Positions 19,150 through 31,290 of a stretch of 64,000 nucleotides of DNA are shown here, piece after piece. The position numbers and the translations under genes are program-made. This stretch comes from Metridium senile (taxonomy: Eukaryota; Cnidaria; Anthozoa; Actiniaria; Metridiidae): NCBI GenBank assembly GCA_949775045.1, contig OX459104.1:16179096-16243095 (forward strand), in the 5' to 3' direction. Each line of letters opens with the position of its first letter. Position 1 is the first letter of the stretch. The notes under the pieces were generated by a model. That model was not told the DNA's origin, ran no database searches, and was given only the letters and a program-made list of their open reading frames with translations.

Positions 19150-19680
19150 ATAACTGAGTAACTAGTTTGAATAAACAGTTACTCACTGCAAAAACCATTA
19201 AGTCATAGTGGCTACTAAAATAACCAAGGAAATCGAATCATTCACACTGTCATTGTGAATGCTACTAAAATAACTGAGCAGATCGAATCATTCACAGTTA
19301 CTCACTGCAAAAACGACTAAGCAGTGGCTACTAAAATAACCGGGCAAATCGAATTATTTCACAGTTACTCATTGCAAAAACGACTAAGCAGTGGCTACTA
19401 AAATAACCGGGCAAATCGAATTATTTCACAGTTACTCATTGCAAAAACGACTAAGCAGTGGCTATAAATTAACCAATTCACAGCTGACTCAATGCAAAAA
19501 CGATTGAGTATAGTGCATGCTACTAAAATAACCGGGCAAATCGAATTATTTCACAGTCACTCATTGCAAAAACGACTAAGTAGTGGCTAGAAATCAACCA
19601 ATTCACAGCTGACTCAAAAACAATCAAGTAGTAGCTTCTAAAATAACCTATCAAATCGAATCATATTTACCAACAATTGG
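19150..19680 (+). repeat. Tandem units with CACTGCAAAAACGACTAAG
   Basis: About six units of 60-110 bp, each with (a)ctcactgcaaaaacgacta, then gtggctactaaaataaccgg. The CACTGCAAAAAC phrase is also the end of the MITE at 62197-62482. Confidence 0.7.
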
Positions 19681-19989
19681 AAGAGCATGCAGCTTTCTTT
19701 AATTTTCAAAATAACCCCTTATAAAACAGAAATGCTTTTGAAATTGACCTTTCCCCTGCACTCTCTCCGGCCCCCCTCCCAGATAAAAAACGAGCAGCAC
19801 CTTAATGCGCCAGATAACAATTTGTAAATTTTTCTAAACCAAATTTGGCTGTTTTAAATAGAAAGTAACACGGGTTTTTATTTTACGTTTCGGCAATTCT
19901 TTAATCGAAATAAATCCCTTAGAAGTTAAGCGCCATATCCTCTCTTTACTTGGTAACAAATGTAACTTTTCGTAGATTAAATTTGGCTA

Positions 19990-20990
19990 ATTAAACTCTG
20001 TTTTTTTTAACTCAGACGAAGCTCGAAACGTCGGTAAAGTTAAATTATCATGTTTTACTTATCGTTTATATCAAACAGACGCAGCCTATATTAGTTTACT
20101 TGCTAGTTTCCAATTATATTTTAAACAGTCAGTTAGAAATATTGTTTTATTGAATATTGTTAATTATCAAACACAAACACTGACGCAGCCTATACTAGTT
20201 TACTCGCTAGTTTCCATTGATATTTTAAACAGTCAGTTAGAAATATTGTTTTATTGAATATCGTTAATTATCAAACACAAACACTGACGCAGCCTATACT
20301 AGTTTACTCGCTAGTTTCCATTGATATTTTAAACAGTCAGTTAGAAATATTGTTTTATTGAATATCGTTAATTATCAAACACAAACACTGACACAGCCTA
20401 TACTAGTTTACTCGCTAGTTTCCATTGATATTTTAAACAGTCAGTTAGAAATATTATTCTATTCCCTATCATTAATTATCAAACACAAACACTGACGCAG
20501 CCTATGCTAGTTTACTCGCTAGTTTCCATTGATATTTTAAACAGTCAGTTAGAAATATTCTTCTATTCCCTATCATTAATTATCAAACACAAACACTGAC
20601 TCAGCCTATACTAGTTTACAGCTCGCTAGTTTCCATTTATATTCTAAACAGTCAGTTAGATATTTCATTCTATTACCTATATAACTATATCGTTTATATC
20701 AAACACCGACGCAGCCTATACTAGTTTACTCGCTAGTTTCTATTGATATTTTAAACAGCGTTTTCACATTTCATTCTATTACCTATTGTTAGTACTGACG
20801 CAGTCTTTACTAGTTAACTCGCTAGTTCCCATTTGTATTTCAACCAGTCATAACTCAGTTACACATTTCATTCTATTATACCATATTCCCCTCTATTAAC
20901 TATGATTATACCTATCATTTATATCAAACACTGACGCAGTCTATACTAGTTTACTCGCTAGTTTCCATTTATATTCCCAATATATTTTTT
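19990..20990 (+). repeat. Array of ~104-bp units headed by a short module
   Basis: Starts cagacgaagctcgaaacgtc, then about nine units with actagtttactcgctagttt, then taaacagtcagtta. Unit starts near 20205, 20305, 20409 and 20513 give a 100-104-bp period. The same unit in inverse forms 49590-50440. Confidence 0.85.
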
Positions 20991-21435
20991 AATATTTTTC
21001 TTTTCTTTTGACTTATTCGTTAACTTATTAACTTTAAAATTCAAGAAACAATATTGGAGTTGTCTGATAACTGTCAAGACTAATAACTTTTCATAACGTT
21101 TTTGTGTATGAGTTTTCGTTCTCAAGGGAATAGAAACAATATGAAAACGCTAAGAAAAAGGATAAGTTTGGGAAGGGCCTATAAAAACTTCAAAGGGCCT
21201 AAAATGTTATAAGTATAATACTTACAATTATTGTTAAAATTGTCTTACTTGTTTTCGTGGTTCTTCCTTAATCGCCGAAAGCAATCTAGATTTGGCAGAC
21301 ATTCATTTAGAATGCTAGACTATAACTCGTTTGTCATATTTTGTTAAATGCAATACAATATGATTTGCTGCTCATGACGTGATTCGCTAACTAAAATATA
21401 ATAAGCTGGCTAATATACCAATACGTCTATCATTC

Positions 21436-22020
21436 TAGGCATACATCTATTTCAAAAAGGTTGTCCAAGGCGATAGCTCATTACAAGATGGAAAGAATTA
21501 TACATGTTATAGACATACAACTATTTCAAGAAGGTTGTCCAAGGCGATAGCTCATTTCAAGATGGAAAGAATTATACATGTTATAGACATACAACTATTT
21601 CAAGAAGGTTGTCCAAGGCGATAGCTCATTTCAAGATGGAAAGAATTATACATGTTATAGACATACAACTATTTCAAGAAGGTTGTCCAAGGCGATAGCT
21701 CATTTCAAGATGGAAAGAATTATACATGTTATAGACATACAACTATTTCAAGAAGGTTGTCCAAGGCGATAACTCATTTCAAGATGGAAAGAATTATAGG
21801 CATTCACCTATTTCAAAAAGGTTGTCCAAAGCGATATTTCTAAGATGGAAAGAATTGTAGACATACACCTATTTCAAAATGGTTGTCCAAAGCGATAGGT
21901 CATTCTAAAGATGGAAATTACAGGAATTATAGGCATACACCTATTTCAAAACAGTTGCCCAAGGCGATATGTCATTTCAAGATGGAAAGGAATTATAGGC
22001 ATACAGGTACCTATTTCAAA
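21436..22020 (+). repeat. 74-bp tandem array
   Basis: gacatacaactatttcaaga, then ggttgtccaaggcgatag recurs at 74-bp steps (21512, 21586 and so on), diverging at both ends. The unit resembles the end of the CACCTATTTCAAAAAAGGTTG fold-back elements. Confidence 0.85.
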
Positions 22021-22026
22021 CATGTC

Positions 22027-22407
22027 CACATTTATCCGGGTATTTTTGAAAACGGAGGGTTCAGTTTCTCCGTTTTCAAAAAGATCCGCGTCCACACGTA
22101 GCGTATTCGAACCGTATCTGCCCGTCCACACGTTTACACGAAAACGATTCGAAAACGCAAACTTCCATACAATTCATTAGGCGCACAAATTGAATGACTG
22201 GATTACAGCTCCGACGTCATTGTATTCAAAAAGCTCCGTTTTCGCTGTCCACACGTATACGATTTAAATCTCTGTTTTCAAAAATCTCCATTCTGGAGAG
22301 CATATTCGAAAACTTCCGTTTTCGGTGACCAAAAACGCCGTTTACATATGGATGGAAGGCGTAAACGGAGAAAAACCTTCGTTTTCTAAAATACCCGGTT
22401 ACGTGTG
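22027..22407. mobile_element. Fold-back MITE with CCGGGTATTTT ends
   Basis: CCGGGTATTTTTGAAAACGG at the left; inverse, CCGGGTATTTTAGAAAACG, at the right; many GAAAACG motifs inside. Short open frames here are artefacts. Confidence 0.7.
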
Positions 22408-22504
22408 TAAAGGAAAAGAGGAGTCTAGCATAGGTCATGCATACTTTGTCGCAACTAGAAAACAATTACCTTAGTTCCTGTTATGACTAGATGACTTGGT
22501 ATCC

Positions 22505-22935
22505 TGAATAAACATTTGCACTACCACGACTTAGGTTTTGTCTTTTTTTATACGACCAAAATCATCGCTCTAAATCTAACAAGCAATCATCACAAAATCG
22601 CCCTCTTATCGTATGGTGTCTATGAATAAATTTAGAAAGTTCTTGGCTGCTCTGAACGGTGTTTTAAACATTTGCACTACCACAACTTAGATTTTGTCTT
22701 TTTTGATACGACCAAAATCATCGCTACATGTACAAATCGAACAAACAATCGTCACAATATCGCACTCGTATCGTATGATCTATATGAATATATTTAGAAA
22801 GTTCTTGGCTTCTCTGAACGGTGTTTTAAACATTTGCACTACCACAACTTAGATTTTGTCTCTTTTTATACGACCAAAATCATCGCTCCAAATCGAACAA
22901 GCAATCGTCGCAAAATCGCACTCGTATCATGTTGA
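22505..22935 (+). repeat. ~156-162-bp tandem repeat, three units
   Basis: catttgcactaccac(g/a)actta, then tacgaccaaaatcatcgct begins at 22513, 22669 and 22831. Confidence 0.8.
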
Positions 22936-22969
22936 TGATCAAAATATATATATGCAGAACTGTGTCACG

Positions 22970-23793
22970 ATCGGACCCAGGCTCCCCTCGACCCCCCAGT
23001 CTCTTAAGTCTTCCCCACAAAAGAATAAGTACAAGGTATAATTAAACAAATGGTATTTAATATAAAGACTAAACTTATGAACGGTAAATAGTAAGTAAAT
23101 AGTACATATAATAGTAAATGAATAGTAAATGATAATACTTATGCATGAACGGTAAATAGTACATATAATAGTAAATGAATAGTAAATGATAATACTTATG
23201 AACGGTAAATAGTATATATATAATAGTAAATATAATTGTAAATGAATAGTAAATGATAATAGTAAGTATTTATTTTACAAATGAGATACTTAAGTTCGGT
23301 GTTTGCCGTTGTTTGACGCTGTTCGTTCGTGTTTTGCTGTTTAACGCTGTTCGCTCGTGTTTCTTGTGCTTTTTGATGTTGGGCACAGTGTTGAGTTGTT
23401 TTGGGCTTTTGTTAACCTTCGCTTCTCTCCAGCGAAGTCTTCAGTCGGTTTTAATGATCTTTACTGTTAATGTGATCTTTTCTGTTTAAGTAATCCTTTC
23501 TGTTCAAGTTATCTTTGCTGTTTAAACAATCTTTGCTGTTTCAATAATCTTCGCTGTTTCAATAATCTTTGCTGTTTCAATAATCTTTGCTGTTTCGAGG
23601 GACTCTGAGTGTGTCTGCTCCTCTTCTATCGACAACATTTAGGGACTCTGAACGGGTCTGCTCCTAAAGTTTCTTGTTTGCTACGCTTTTAAACTCTTCT
23701 CAACGATGGGAACACTTCTCTTCTCTGAACACACGCCTTGTTGAACGGCGTAGGGCGTATTTATACGTCAACGGCGCATAATTATGTTACATT
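22970..23793 (-). mobile_element. Possible solo LTR (weak)
   Basis: On the minus strand the segment would run TGTAACATAATTATG to GATCGTGACA, has a TATAAATA box (near 23757-23764) and ends after a purine-rich GGGGGGTCGAGGGGAG. Inside are simple tandem repeats: gtaaatgaatagtaaatg (23090-23255) and 18-bp (ctttgctgtttcaataat)n (23500-23590). No clear target duplication, so this is a suggestion only. Confidence 0.25.
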
Positions 23794-23799
23794 TTCACG

Positions 23800-24227
23800 A
23801 GTTATAAACATGAGATTACATAATCGGACAATACTAAATATACTAATGCAAAAGTTCCTAATGAACTGGACAAAACTACTTATGAATACTAAGAGACTAT
23901 AAATAAAGCTATAACAATTAAGATGAAACAAATAACTTAAGAAATATTCATGACAAACTGACGGAAATTGCGCAAAAAAAATCACCCTTAGTAACCGCAA
24001 ATTGCCTTACAAATCCTGGCAGCATTACCATGGATTTTAAAACTGAATTTTCCATGATAAATTGAGTTTCATTAGTCACAAAATCTTCTAACTTTGAAAT
24101 CACTCAAATATTGTTGAAAAAAGACATTTTTGTTTTCACTTAGAGTCGGTACAAATAGTACATCTGTGAAATATAAATTACTGTCTATATGATAGTAAAA
24201 AAATAGATTATTAGTGCTAATAGAGTG
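23800..24227. other. AT-rich, nothing recognised
   Basis: No open frame, repeat unit or hairpin that I can support. Confidence 0.4.
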
Positions 24228-24341
<114 letters not shown>

Positions 24342-24667
24342 TATTTAGAAATATAAATTACTAAATATTATAAAAAAGTACTAATTAAACAAATGAGTAG
24401 AGTGCAAAAATTATTTCCAAAATAGGGCTAATTAAACAATAAATGAAATAAAAAAAATGAAATAAAAAAATATTTCTAACTTGAAAATGAATACAATTAT
24501 TTAGTATTTCTCACCATCAAGTGTATATAATAAAACAAGTATTCCACTCATCTTATCGTACAAGGGCTTCTTCGACTATGAGCGTATACACCACTCAATT
24601 TAATTTCATGGAATGGTTTCTAAATAGCGTTATCAGTAAGTGGCTTGAGATGCAATCATTTAGTAAG

Positions 24668-25990
24668 TCATAAAGGAAGTCTGGCCTGAGAGGTGATTTG
24701 TAAAGATGTATGATATGTTCTTGTGATGTTACACCGGCTGTCATAAAGGTTGTACCCTGGAAAGTATTCGTATTTATTATTTACACTTCTATGTTTGTTA
24801 TCCTCAATGTAAGATTGGTGACTTTCTTGTGATATTACACTGGCTGTCATAAAGGTTGTACTCTGGAAAGTATTCGTATTTATTATATGTACTTCTATGT
24901 TTGTTATCCTCAATGTAAAGATTTATGATTTTCTCAGTTGTGATATTCATACACCGGCTTCCATAAAGGTTGTACCCTGGAAACCAGATGGATTCTTGAT
25001 CTAGTATTCGTATTTAATATTTTTTAATTCTATGTTTGTTATCCTCAATATAAAGATTTAAGATATGTTCTTGTGATATTCATACACCGGCTTCCATAAA
25101 AGTTGTGCCCTGGAAACCAGATGGATTCTTGATCTAGTATTCGTATTTAATATTTTTTAATTCTATGTTTTGTTATCCTCAATATAAAGATTTAAGATAT
25201 ATTCTTGTGATATTCATACACCGGCTTCCATAAAAGTTGTGCCCTGGAAACCAGGTGGATTCTTGATCTAGTATTCGTATTTAATATTTTTTAATTCTAT
25301 GTTTGTTATGCTCAATATAAAGATTTAAGATATGTTCTTGTAATATATCAAACATGAGAAAGAGTGTTTCATCAGGTTTTCAAACACCGAAAAATGGGTT
25401 AAAAAAACGAGGCGCAGCCGAGTTTTTTTGGGCCCATTTTGAGGTGTTTGAAAACCTGATGAATCACTCTTTCGAGTGTTGGATATTACTTCTCAAATTA
25501 TTGGATAATTATTGGAGAAATTCAAAGCGAAGTTGGCTAATTTTATGCAAGTGTTTCATCAGATTTCAAACTCCTTCACGCTAGTGATTTTGTCTTTGTT
25601 TTCTCTTCATTAATTATTCATGAGTTTTAGAAGTGATATTCATACACCGGCTTCCATAAAAGTTGTACCCTGGAAATTAGAGGGTTTCTTGATCTAGTAT
25701 TCGTATTTATTATTTGTACTTCTATATGTTCGTTATCCTCATTGTAAGATTGATGATTTTCTTGTGATATTTATACACCGGCTGTCATAAAGGCTGTACA
25801 AATTAAAAAACAATTGTACACCATGGAAACAAGAGCGTTTCCTGATCTAGTATTTGTATATATCATTTATACTTCTATGTTGGTTATCCTCGATGTAAAG
25901 CCGGATTTATGATATGTTCTTGTGATATTTATACACCAGCTTTCATAAAGGTTGTACCAATTAAAAAACAAATTGTGTATATTTTTTAAA
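24668..25990 (+). repeat. ~125-bp tandem array
   Basis: Units carry ttgtgatattcatacaccgg, cttccataaaagttgt and ctatgtttgttatcctcaat. About nine units, the middle ones most alike. Interrupted by the element at 25340-25632. Confidence 0.8.
25340..25632. mobile_element. Dispersed ~300-bp element, copy 2, inserted in the array
   Basis: Inverse of 16786-17083. The array unit reads ...gttcttg|tgatattcat... when uninterrupted; here the element lies exactly between, so its ends are TAATATATCAAAC... and ...CATGAGTTTTAGAAG. The ends are not inverted repeats. Confidence 0.8.
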
Positions 25991-26080
25991 CTTCAAACAG
26001 AAACGGTCATAAAAATGGTACAATGTACCAACAATTTTGTAAATGATCGTAGATAGATAACATAAAAGTCAACGGGTAAA

Positions 26081-26350
26081 CACAGGTAGCCCAAGCTCAC
26101 TATCTGTGGTAAGCCTTATATGGGAGAATATACGGCGATTTATAAAATATACAAAATTTGTATAAATAACAAAAATATACGTTCTTACTTGTTTCTTGTG
26201 TTTTATTTTGACTCCCTGTGAAGTTTCAGGCCATTTGGAGCAGTTTTGAGCGAGTAGCATTTATACACATTTTGTATATTTTATAAATCGCCGTATATTC
26301 ACCCATATAAGGCTTATAAGACCACAGATAGTGAGCTTTGGCTACCTGTG
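26081..26350. mobile_element. 270-bp fold-back MITE with GGGTAAA target duplication
   Basis: Long arms: CACAGGTAGCCCAAGCTCAC and inverse, then AATATACGGCGATTTATAAA and inverse. GGGTAAA lies directly on both sides (26074-26080, 26351-26357). Confidence 0.85.
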
Positions 26351-26399
26351 GGGTAAATAGAGTATGCCTGTTTCCTTAGAGGAAACGAACAGAATTTAC

Positions 26400-26935
26400 A
26401 ACCAAGAACCCTTCTTGTTTACATTGTGCGTTTTAAGTTGATCTGATAAGTGCTTACATTAATTACTAATTTACTAAACTATAATCCCTGTAAGCTCTTA
26501 AACCAATTGAAGTTGGTAATTTCGTCTTGAGTTAATTTTATTTACTAGAATTGAGAGTTAGGTGGGCTTATAAATTATTCATGCATTTATATAGTTATCG
26601 TACATTTACCCTTCATTTTTATCCTCTCTCTATACATCTAAATCGATGCAATCCACACACACTAGTTCAATCAGTAAAATATATTTCAATCTTATTTCAT
26701 AGTGACATCTTTTACTTAAAATTTTAGCGTGTTGTGATATAATTATATATATAGCTCGGCTCTCTCTCTCTCTTTCTCACGTGCCCTTATTACCTATTTT
26801 ATAAAGCCTACCAAATCCCTTTAAGTCTTAAAGCAATTGACTGGAGTTCAGAAGATGATTGGCCATCTTAAGTTAATTACTAGAAGAGCATTATCTCTTC
26901 TAAAGCATTTATAGAATAAACTAGAATCATATACT
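26400..26935. repeat. Diverged duplication, otherwise unassigned DNA
   Basis: 26470-26580 (ataatccctgtaagctctta, then ttgagttaattttatttact) resembles 26800-26890 (accaaatccctttaagtctt, then taagttaattactag). No gene seen. Confidence 0.4.
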
Positions 26936-27039
26936 TGAACTAAGGATTTCAAGATGGCTTTCTTCAAAATAATCAACAAAGAATGAACATAAGGTGCTCA
27001 ACTTCTGGAAGTTGCTGATAATGCAATGAATACGCAAAG

Positions 27040-27135
27040 AACAAACAAAAAGATGAACGGACGGACGGACAGACGGACCAAAAAAAATACAATCGAACAA
27101 ACAAACCAACAAACAGAAAAGAAAAACAGAAAAAC
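27040..27135. repeat. (CAAA)n/(GGAC)n low complexity
   Basis: Minus-strand frames over it (Phe/Val/Cys-rich) are artefacts. Confidence 0.7.
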
Positions 27136-27870
27136 GGTCAAATCTGCCTCCAACGAGCTATAGCATGCAAGGTAGCCTGCGTTAGAGGCTAAGGCCAAGG
27201 GTTGTACAGCAAAGACACAACTTGTCTATTAAATAGCATATGGCTCCTATTGGTATAAAAGATAAGCTTGGAATTGTAGGCCAATTTAATAAATGAAAAC
27301 GACAACAATGTTTTGGAATTGCGTAACTGACTTGTAAGTAAACTTTGAACCTCTTGCATTTCATTTAATGATCAGAAGATAATTTATACGTCTGCATGAC
27401 TGTGAGATAAGCCTGAAATTGTCAAGTATGTTTTGGGTGCACGGATACCCCTTTTTGGGACGGACCGTTTGAAATTTAATTGGGGAGGGCCAATTCCTAG
27501 TTTGCTCGATATTATATTTTCGATATATTATTTTCAACCACTCTTTAAAAGTCTTGCACGATATTTTTTAAGCTCGATCGATAATTTCTTGTCGTAATTG
27601 ACGTTGTACAATATTTCTAGGGATCAAGATATTTTTTGATACGTTGAAATTGAGCAACTGATGCGACCTGGTGAACTTTATCTCTCTCTCTTTCATCCAA
27701 TTATTTTCAAGTTTTTGAGCCACTTAATATTAAAATAATCCAATTCACATTTTGAGCATTTAATTATCGATACGGATCTTCGGTCAAATAATATTTTATA
27801 TTAGTTGAACTTTATGTTGAGATAAACCATTTCACGGTTCTCTTCTATCAACCTCAGCCTCGATAGCGTG
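27136..27870. other. No gene recognised
   Basis: Contains a short TAGCCTGCG...GGCTA palindrome (27175-27193) and AT-rich DNA with several cgatatt phrases at 27500-27640. Confidence 0.35.
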
Positions 27871-27872
27871 TA

Positions 27873-28059
27873 CAGTGAAACACCGCCTTACGGCCACCAG
27901 CTTAATACGGCCACCCCGTTATCGAGGCCAGTTAGGCTAGTTTTTTAGGTCCCAACGAAATGCATGGCCATACATTGTCTTTAAAATTTACCCGCTTAAT
28001 ACGACCACCCCGTTAATACCGGCTGTCCCTGCGGTCGCCGGATAAACGGGGGTCCACTA
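27873..28059. mobile_element. pogo/Tigger-like MITE, second copy
   Basis: Flanked by TA, ends CAGTGAAACACCG / GGGGGTCCACTA, body CTTAATACGGCCACCCCGTT as in 16226-16412. Same length, 187 bp; ends more decayed. Confidence 0.85.
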
Positions 28060-28229
28060 TAATATTCCTTACAATTTGACTACAAAGGACCTGCAGCCCG
28101 TGGAATTTTAGAGCTTGACCTGATGTGTACATTCCAAAAAATACCACTCCCTGAAGTAAAATTCTAAAGAATATATATCACGCTATCGGAGCTGAGCATG
28201 ATCAATGAGAACTGTGAAAAAGGACCATT

Positions 28230-28366
28230 GACCGAATCGAAATATGGCGTACTCTTATTGTTCTTGACTGTCTAGCCTCGTGTTCACGTTGGAAAACAAT
28301 AGAGTTTTCACATGTATGCGATCAGGCTGGGCAGTCAAGAAGAATTGAATTATATTTCGATTCGGT
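28230..28366. mobile_element. Fold-back MITE with ACCGAATCGAAATAT ends
   Basis: ACCGAATCGAAATAT at the left, ATATTTCGATTCGGT at the right; inner TTCTTGACTGTCTAGCCT pairs with AGGCTGGGCAGTCAAGAA. Confidence 0.8.
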
Positions 28367-28679
28367 GTATTGTGCGGCTTTTAATATGAGTAAATGATGA
28401 ACTTTTTTCTTTTATCTTGGAAATTAATTTTTATAGCTTTGAAGTTACGTGTACATTTTAAATAATGCGACACATATTGTGCATGACATTTATCGCAAGA
28501 TCTTTATTCACGAGTTGTTTTTTGTCTGCATGCATGTCGAAAGGATTTTTATAAAATAAAAATTGTTATAAAATTTGCAAAATTAATGGATGTACCATAC
28601 AAACTAAGATTAAGGCTAGATTTATTGATTTTCTGATGTAAATTCCTGGGTAAAATTCCTAACTAACACTGTTAAAAGA

Positions 28680-28960
28680 GTGTTTCTTACTGACGAATTT
28701 AGGACGTTAATCCTTCGTCAAAGTAATAAGGGTAACTTATATATCGTACAAAAGAGAGTGTCACTTACTAACGTTTAGGACGTTAATCCTTTGTCAAAGT
28801 AAAAATGGTAACTTATATACCGTATAAAAGAGTGTTACTTACTAATGTTGAGGACGTCAATCCCTCGTCGGAATAAAAATGTTAGCTTAAACACCGTATA
28901 AAAAGAGAGTGTTACTGATGTTTAGGACGTCAACCCTTCGTAGATTCGTAATAGTAATAA
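28680..28960 (-). repeat. ~80-bp array of the second module type
   Basis: Four units with (a)aaagagagtgt(t/c)acttacta, cgtttaggacgttaatcct and ttgtcaaagtaaaaatggta. On the minus strand each reads ACTTTGAC(G/A)AAGGATTAA, CGTCCTAAACGT(C/T)AGTAAG, a relative of the hammerhead-like module. Confidence 0.75.
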
Positions 28961-29015
28961 TATAGCTCGATAACTTAATTACGTTGGAGACGACTTTACT
29001 AAGCCTTCTTTTGTA

Positions 29016-29040
29016 GGGGGGGGGGGGGGGGGGGGGGGGG
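29016..29040 (+). repeat. Run of 25 G
   Basis: Uninterrupted G homopolymer immediately before the fold-back element at 29045; able to form G-quadruplex. Confidence 0.95.
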
Positions 29041-29044
29041 TACA

Positions 29045-29249
29045 CCCTTTGTCCAAGTGGTAGGGGTGATCGGCGGAGATTTTGAAAATGACCCCTAAAA
29101 GGTACGCACAGTTACAAATAAAGCAGAGTAAAAACGACCCTTACAACTGATTTTTGAGCCAAAACTCTAAATGGACGCTAAAAGGTACGCACTGGAAATA
29201 TTTTAACCCTAAAAGGTACGCCGATCACCCCTACCACTTGGATAAAGGA
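29045..29249. mobile_element. Fold-back MITE with CCCTTTGTCCAAGTGG ends
   Basis: CCAAGTGGTAGGGGTGATCG and inverse CGATCACCCCTACCACTTGG; interior has three (c)cctaaaaggtacgc phrases. Similar phrases follow the other G-run at 43159. Confidence 0.8.
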
Positions 29250-29369
29250 AGAACCCCCCTCCCCCCCCGGGGTTTTAACTAATTCAATTGTAAGAACGTG
29301 AAGATATTCTACCTAATATAATCATAGTGAACATGTAATGGAATATCGCTATATAAATTTGATTATTTA

Positions 29370-29800
29370 TTTATTAATATAGCTCGATAACTTACTTACG
29401 TTGGAGACGACTTTATATTATAGCTCGATAACTAACTTACGTTGGAGACGACTTTATATTTATAACTGAGCCTTTTTCAGAATAGAAGAGGAATATTCGT
29501 TGTTTAAGCTATTTGACTTTAGTTGTACATGAATATATGCTACCTAATATATCGTCAAACACGATTACTTACTTACGTTGGAGACGAAGCTAGACGACTT
29601 TATTAAGCCTTCTTCGGAGAAGAAGAGGAATATTCAGTGTTTTCTCTAATTCACTTGTAAGTACGTGAAGATATGCTACCTAATATATATATAATCAAAC
29701 CCAATTACTTACTGACGTTGAAGACAATTGTTGGAGACGACTTTACTAAGGCTTCTTCAGAATAGAAGACGAATATTCGATATAAGCTACTTGACTTTAG
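29370..29800. repeat. Tandem units with cttacgttggagacgacttt
   Basis: At least five diverged units of variable length, each with acttac(t)tacgttggagacga and most with gccttcttcagaatagaag. Possibly distant kin of the module repeats. Confidence 0.6.
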
Positions 29801-30118
29801 TTGTACGTGTAGCTATGTTCTTGACACCGTTAGCCCTGTCGACATTTGTCTTTATGATATGACATGAACAATGTAAACCTTATTAATCGCGTCAATCAAG
29901 GTGACTCTGAAATATCGATTGTAGACCAACAGTAAGAAACTCCAAGATATTATCTGGATAGTAATACTCCATGGGGGGAGGGGACTAGGGGGTAAAAGGG
30001 CGTGTCATTAACTTTTTCTTTCCCCTTAGAGACACAAAAATCCACACACAAAAACAGAAAACGAAAAAAAAAAAAAAAAATCCCCAGATTCCAGGTCGGA
30101 TTTTCCTTTTTAATTTCA

Positions 30119-30256
30119 AGAGCTCTTCTCATTAACCCATGAAACACCTTTAGCGTATTGCTCTTAAATGCATTGTGTTCTTTTGTTGTTATTTAATTTG
30201 ACTATAACACTTTAAATAATTAATTACTCTTTGTTTTCATGAAAACAACTCTATTT
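30119..30256. mobile_element. TA-type MITE related to 7304-7589
   Basis: GAGCTCTTCTCATTAACCCA at the left and CATGAAAACAACTC|TA at the right, with the same interior phrase gtgttcttttgttgttattt. This copy lacks the nested insertion. Confidence 0.55.
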
Positions 30257-30534
30257 AGGCTTGTACTTACTGATGTTACGAATGTTAGTCCTTAATCTTA
30301 TTTTAAACTTATTGTAAACTGCATGCAAACGTACTGCGCCTTCTATATAGCAGTCCGCGTTATTGCTAATTTCAAGTTTTAGAAATTTTTAAAGCTGTAG
30401 ATTACTTTTTTATATATATATACTTTCTCTATAGATACTTATCATGTTGTATTTATCATATATAGAAATATTTTCTAGTTATTTGTATATAATAAGCTAT
30501 ATTTATTTGTATCTATATCTATATATTTCTGTTT

Positions 30535-30605
30535 AAAACTCGATTCTTATTGTAAAGCCCTGTTGGATTTTTAAGAAACAGCGCTATATAAATAAATATT
30601 TTTTA
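30535..30605 (+). mobile_element. LINE 3' tail
   Basis: TTGTAAAGCCCTGTTGG, then CAGCGCTATATAAATAAATA is a common non-LTR 3' end ending in an A/T-rich tail. Confidence 0.5.
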
Positions 30606-30814
30606 TAAGCTCACACCCTATGTAAATCTACAGTATTTTCGTTTTTATGATTGCTAGTCTGGTAAAAAGATATTTCATAGAGAGTATTTTATACAAGCAC
30701 GTATCTGTTAAACTACAATGTTTTTGTTTGCATTGTTTCGCAAACATTACAATGGTTTGAGATAAAGCTTCCGATATTCATCGAAATATATAGACTACCG
30801 ACCTCATTAAAAAC

Positions 30815-30970
30815 CATCGATGTGTGATGATGAAAAGTAGAAACTACGGAAATTATTTACAAGATAATTTAGCAACAAAAATAAAATAAAATCGCCATCG
30901 ATGTGTGATGATGAAAAGTAGAAACTACGGAAATTATTTACAAGATAATTTAGCAACAAAAATAAATTTC
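30815..30970 (+). repeat. Two tandem ~80-bp units
   Basis: ccatcgatgtgtgatgatga, then acaagataatttagcaacaa occurs twice with no change seen. Confidence 0.85.
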
Positions 30971-31029
30971 GATATATATTCGATATAAATTACGATATTT
31001 TTTCATGACCATTATAATTATATCATAAC

Positions 31030-31140
31030 TATCATCATTTTAAATATCATTGTTATCGTCATTATCATCAACATTAATATGATTTGCACCATCATCATTA
31101 TCATCAATATTACTATCATCGTTACCATCATCATAATAAA
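31030..31140 (+). repeat. Imperfect (ATC)n
   Basis: atcattatcatcaacattaa-type repeat. Confidence 0.8.
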
Positions 31141-31290
31141 AGGATTTACTGATTTGCTTTTAATAGGGAGGGAGTGATCCAATTCGATATCAGTATTTTA
31201 ACCCTAATCAGTATTCTAACCCTAACCCTAATATAACCCTAAGGACATTCGTTTGATAATTCGCGACAAGCATTCCCGATATGTTTAACC

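Noticed and set aside
21436..22020. Possible CRISPR-like array
   Set aside because: Units are contiguous direct repeats with no unique spacers, and the window is clearly eukaryotic. The same holds for the arrays at 54445, 48058 and 17307.
22970..23793. Full LTR retrotransposon
   Set aside because: No second LTR, no gag-pol coding, no target duplication; kept only as a weak solo-LTR suggestion.
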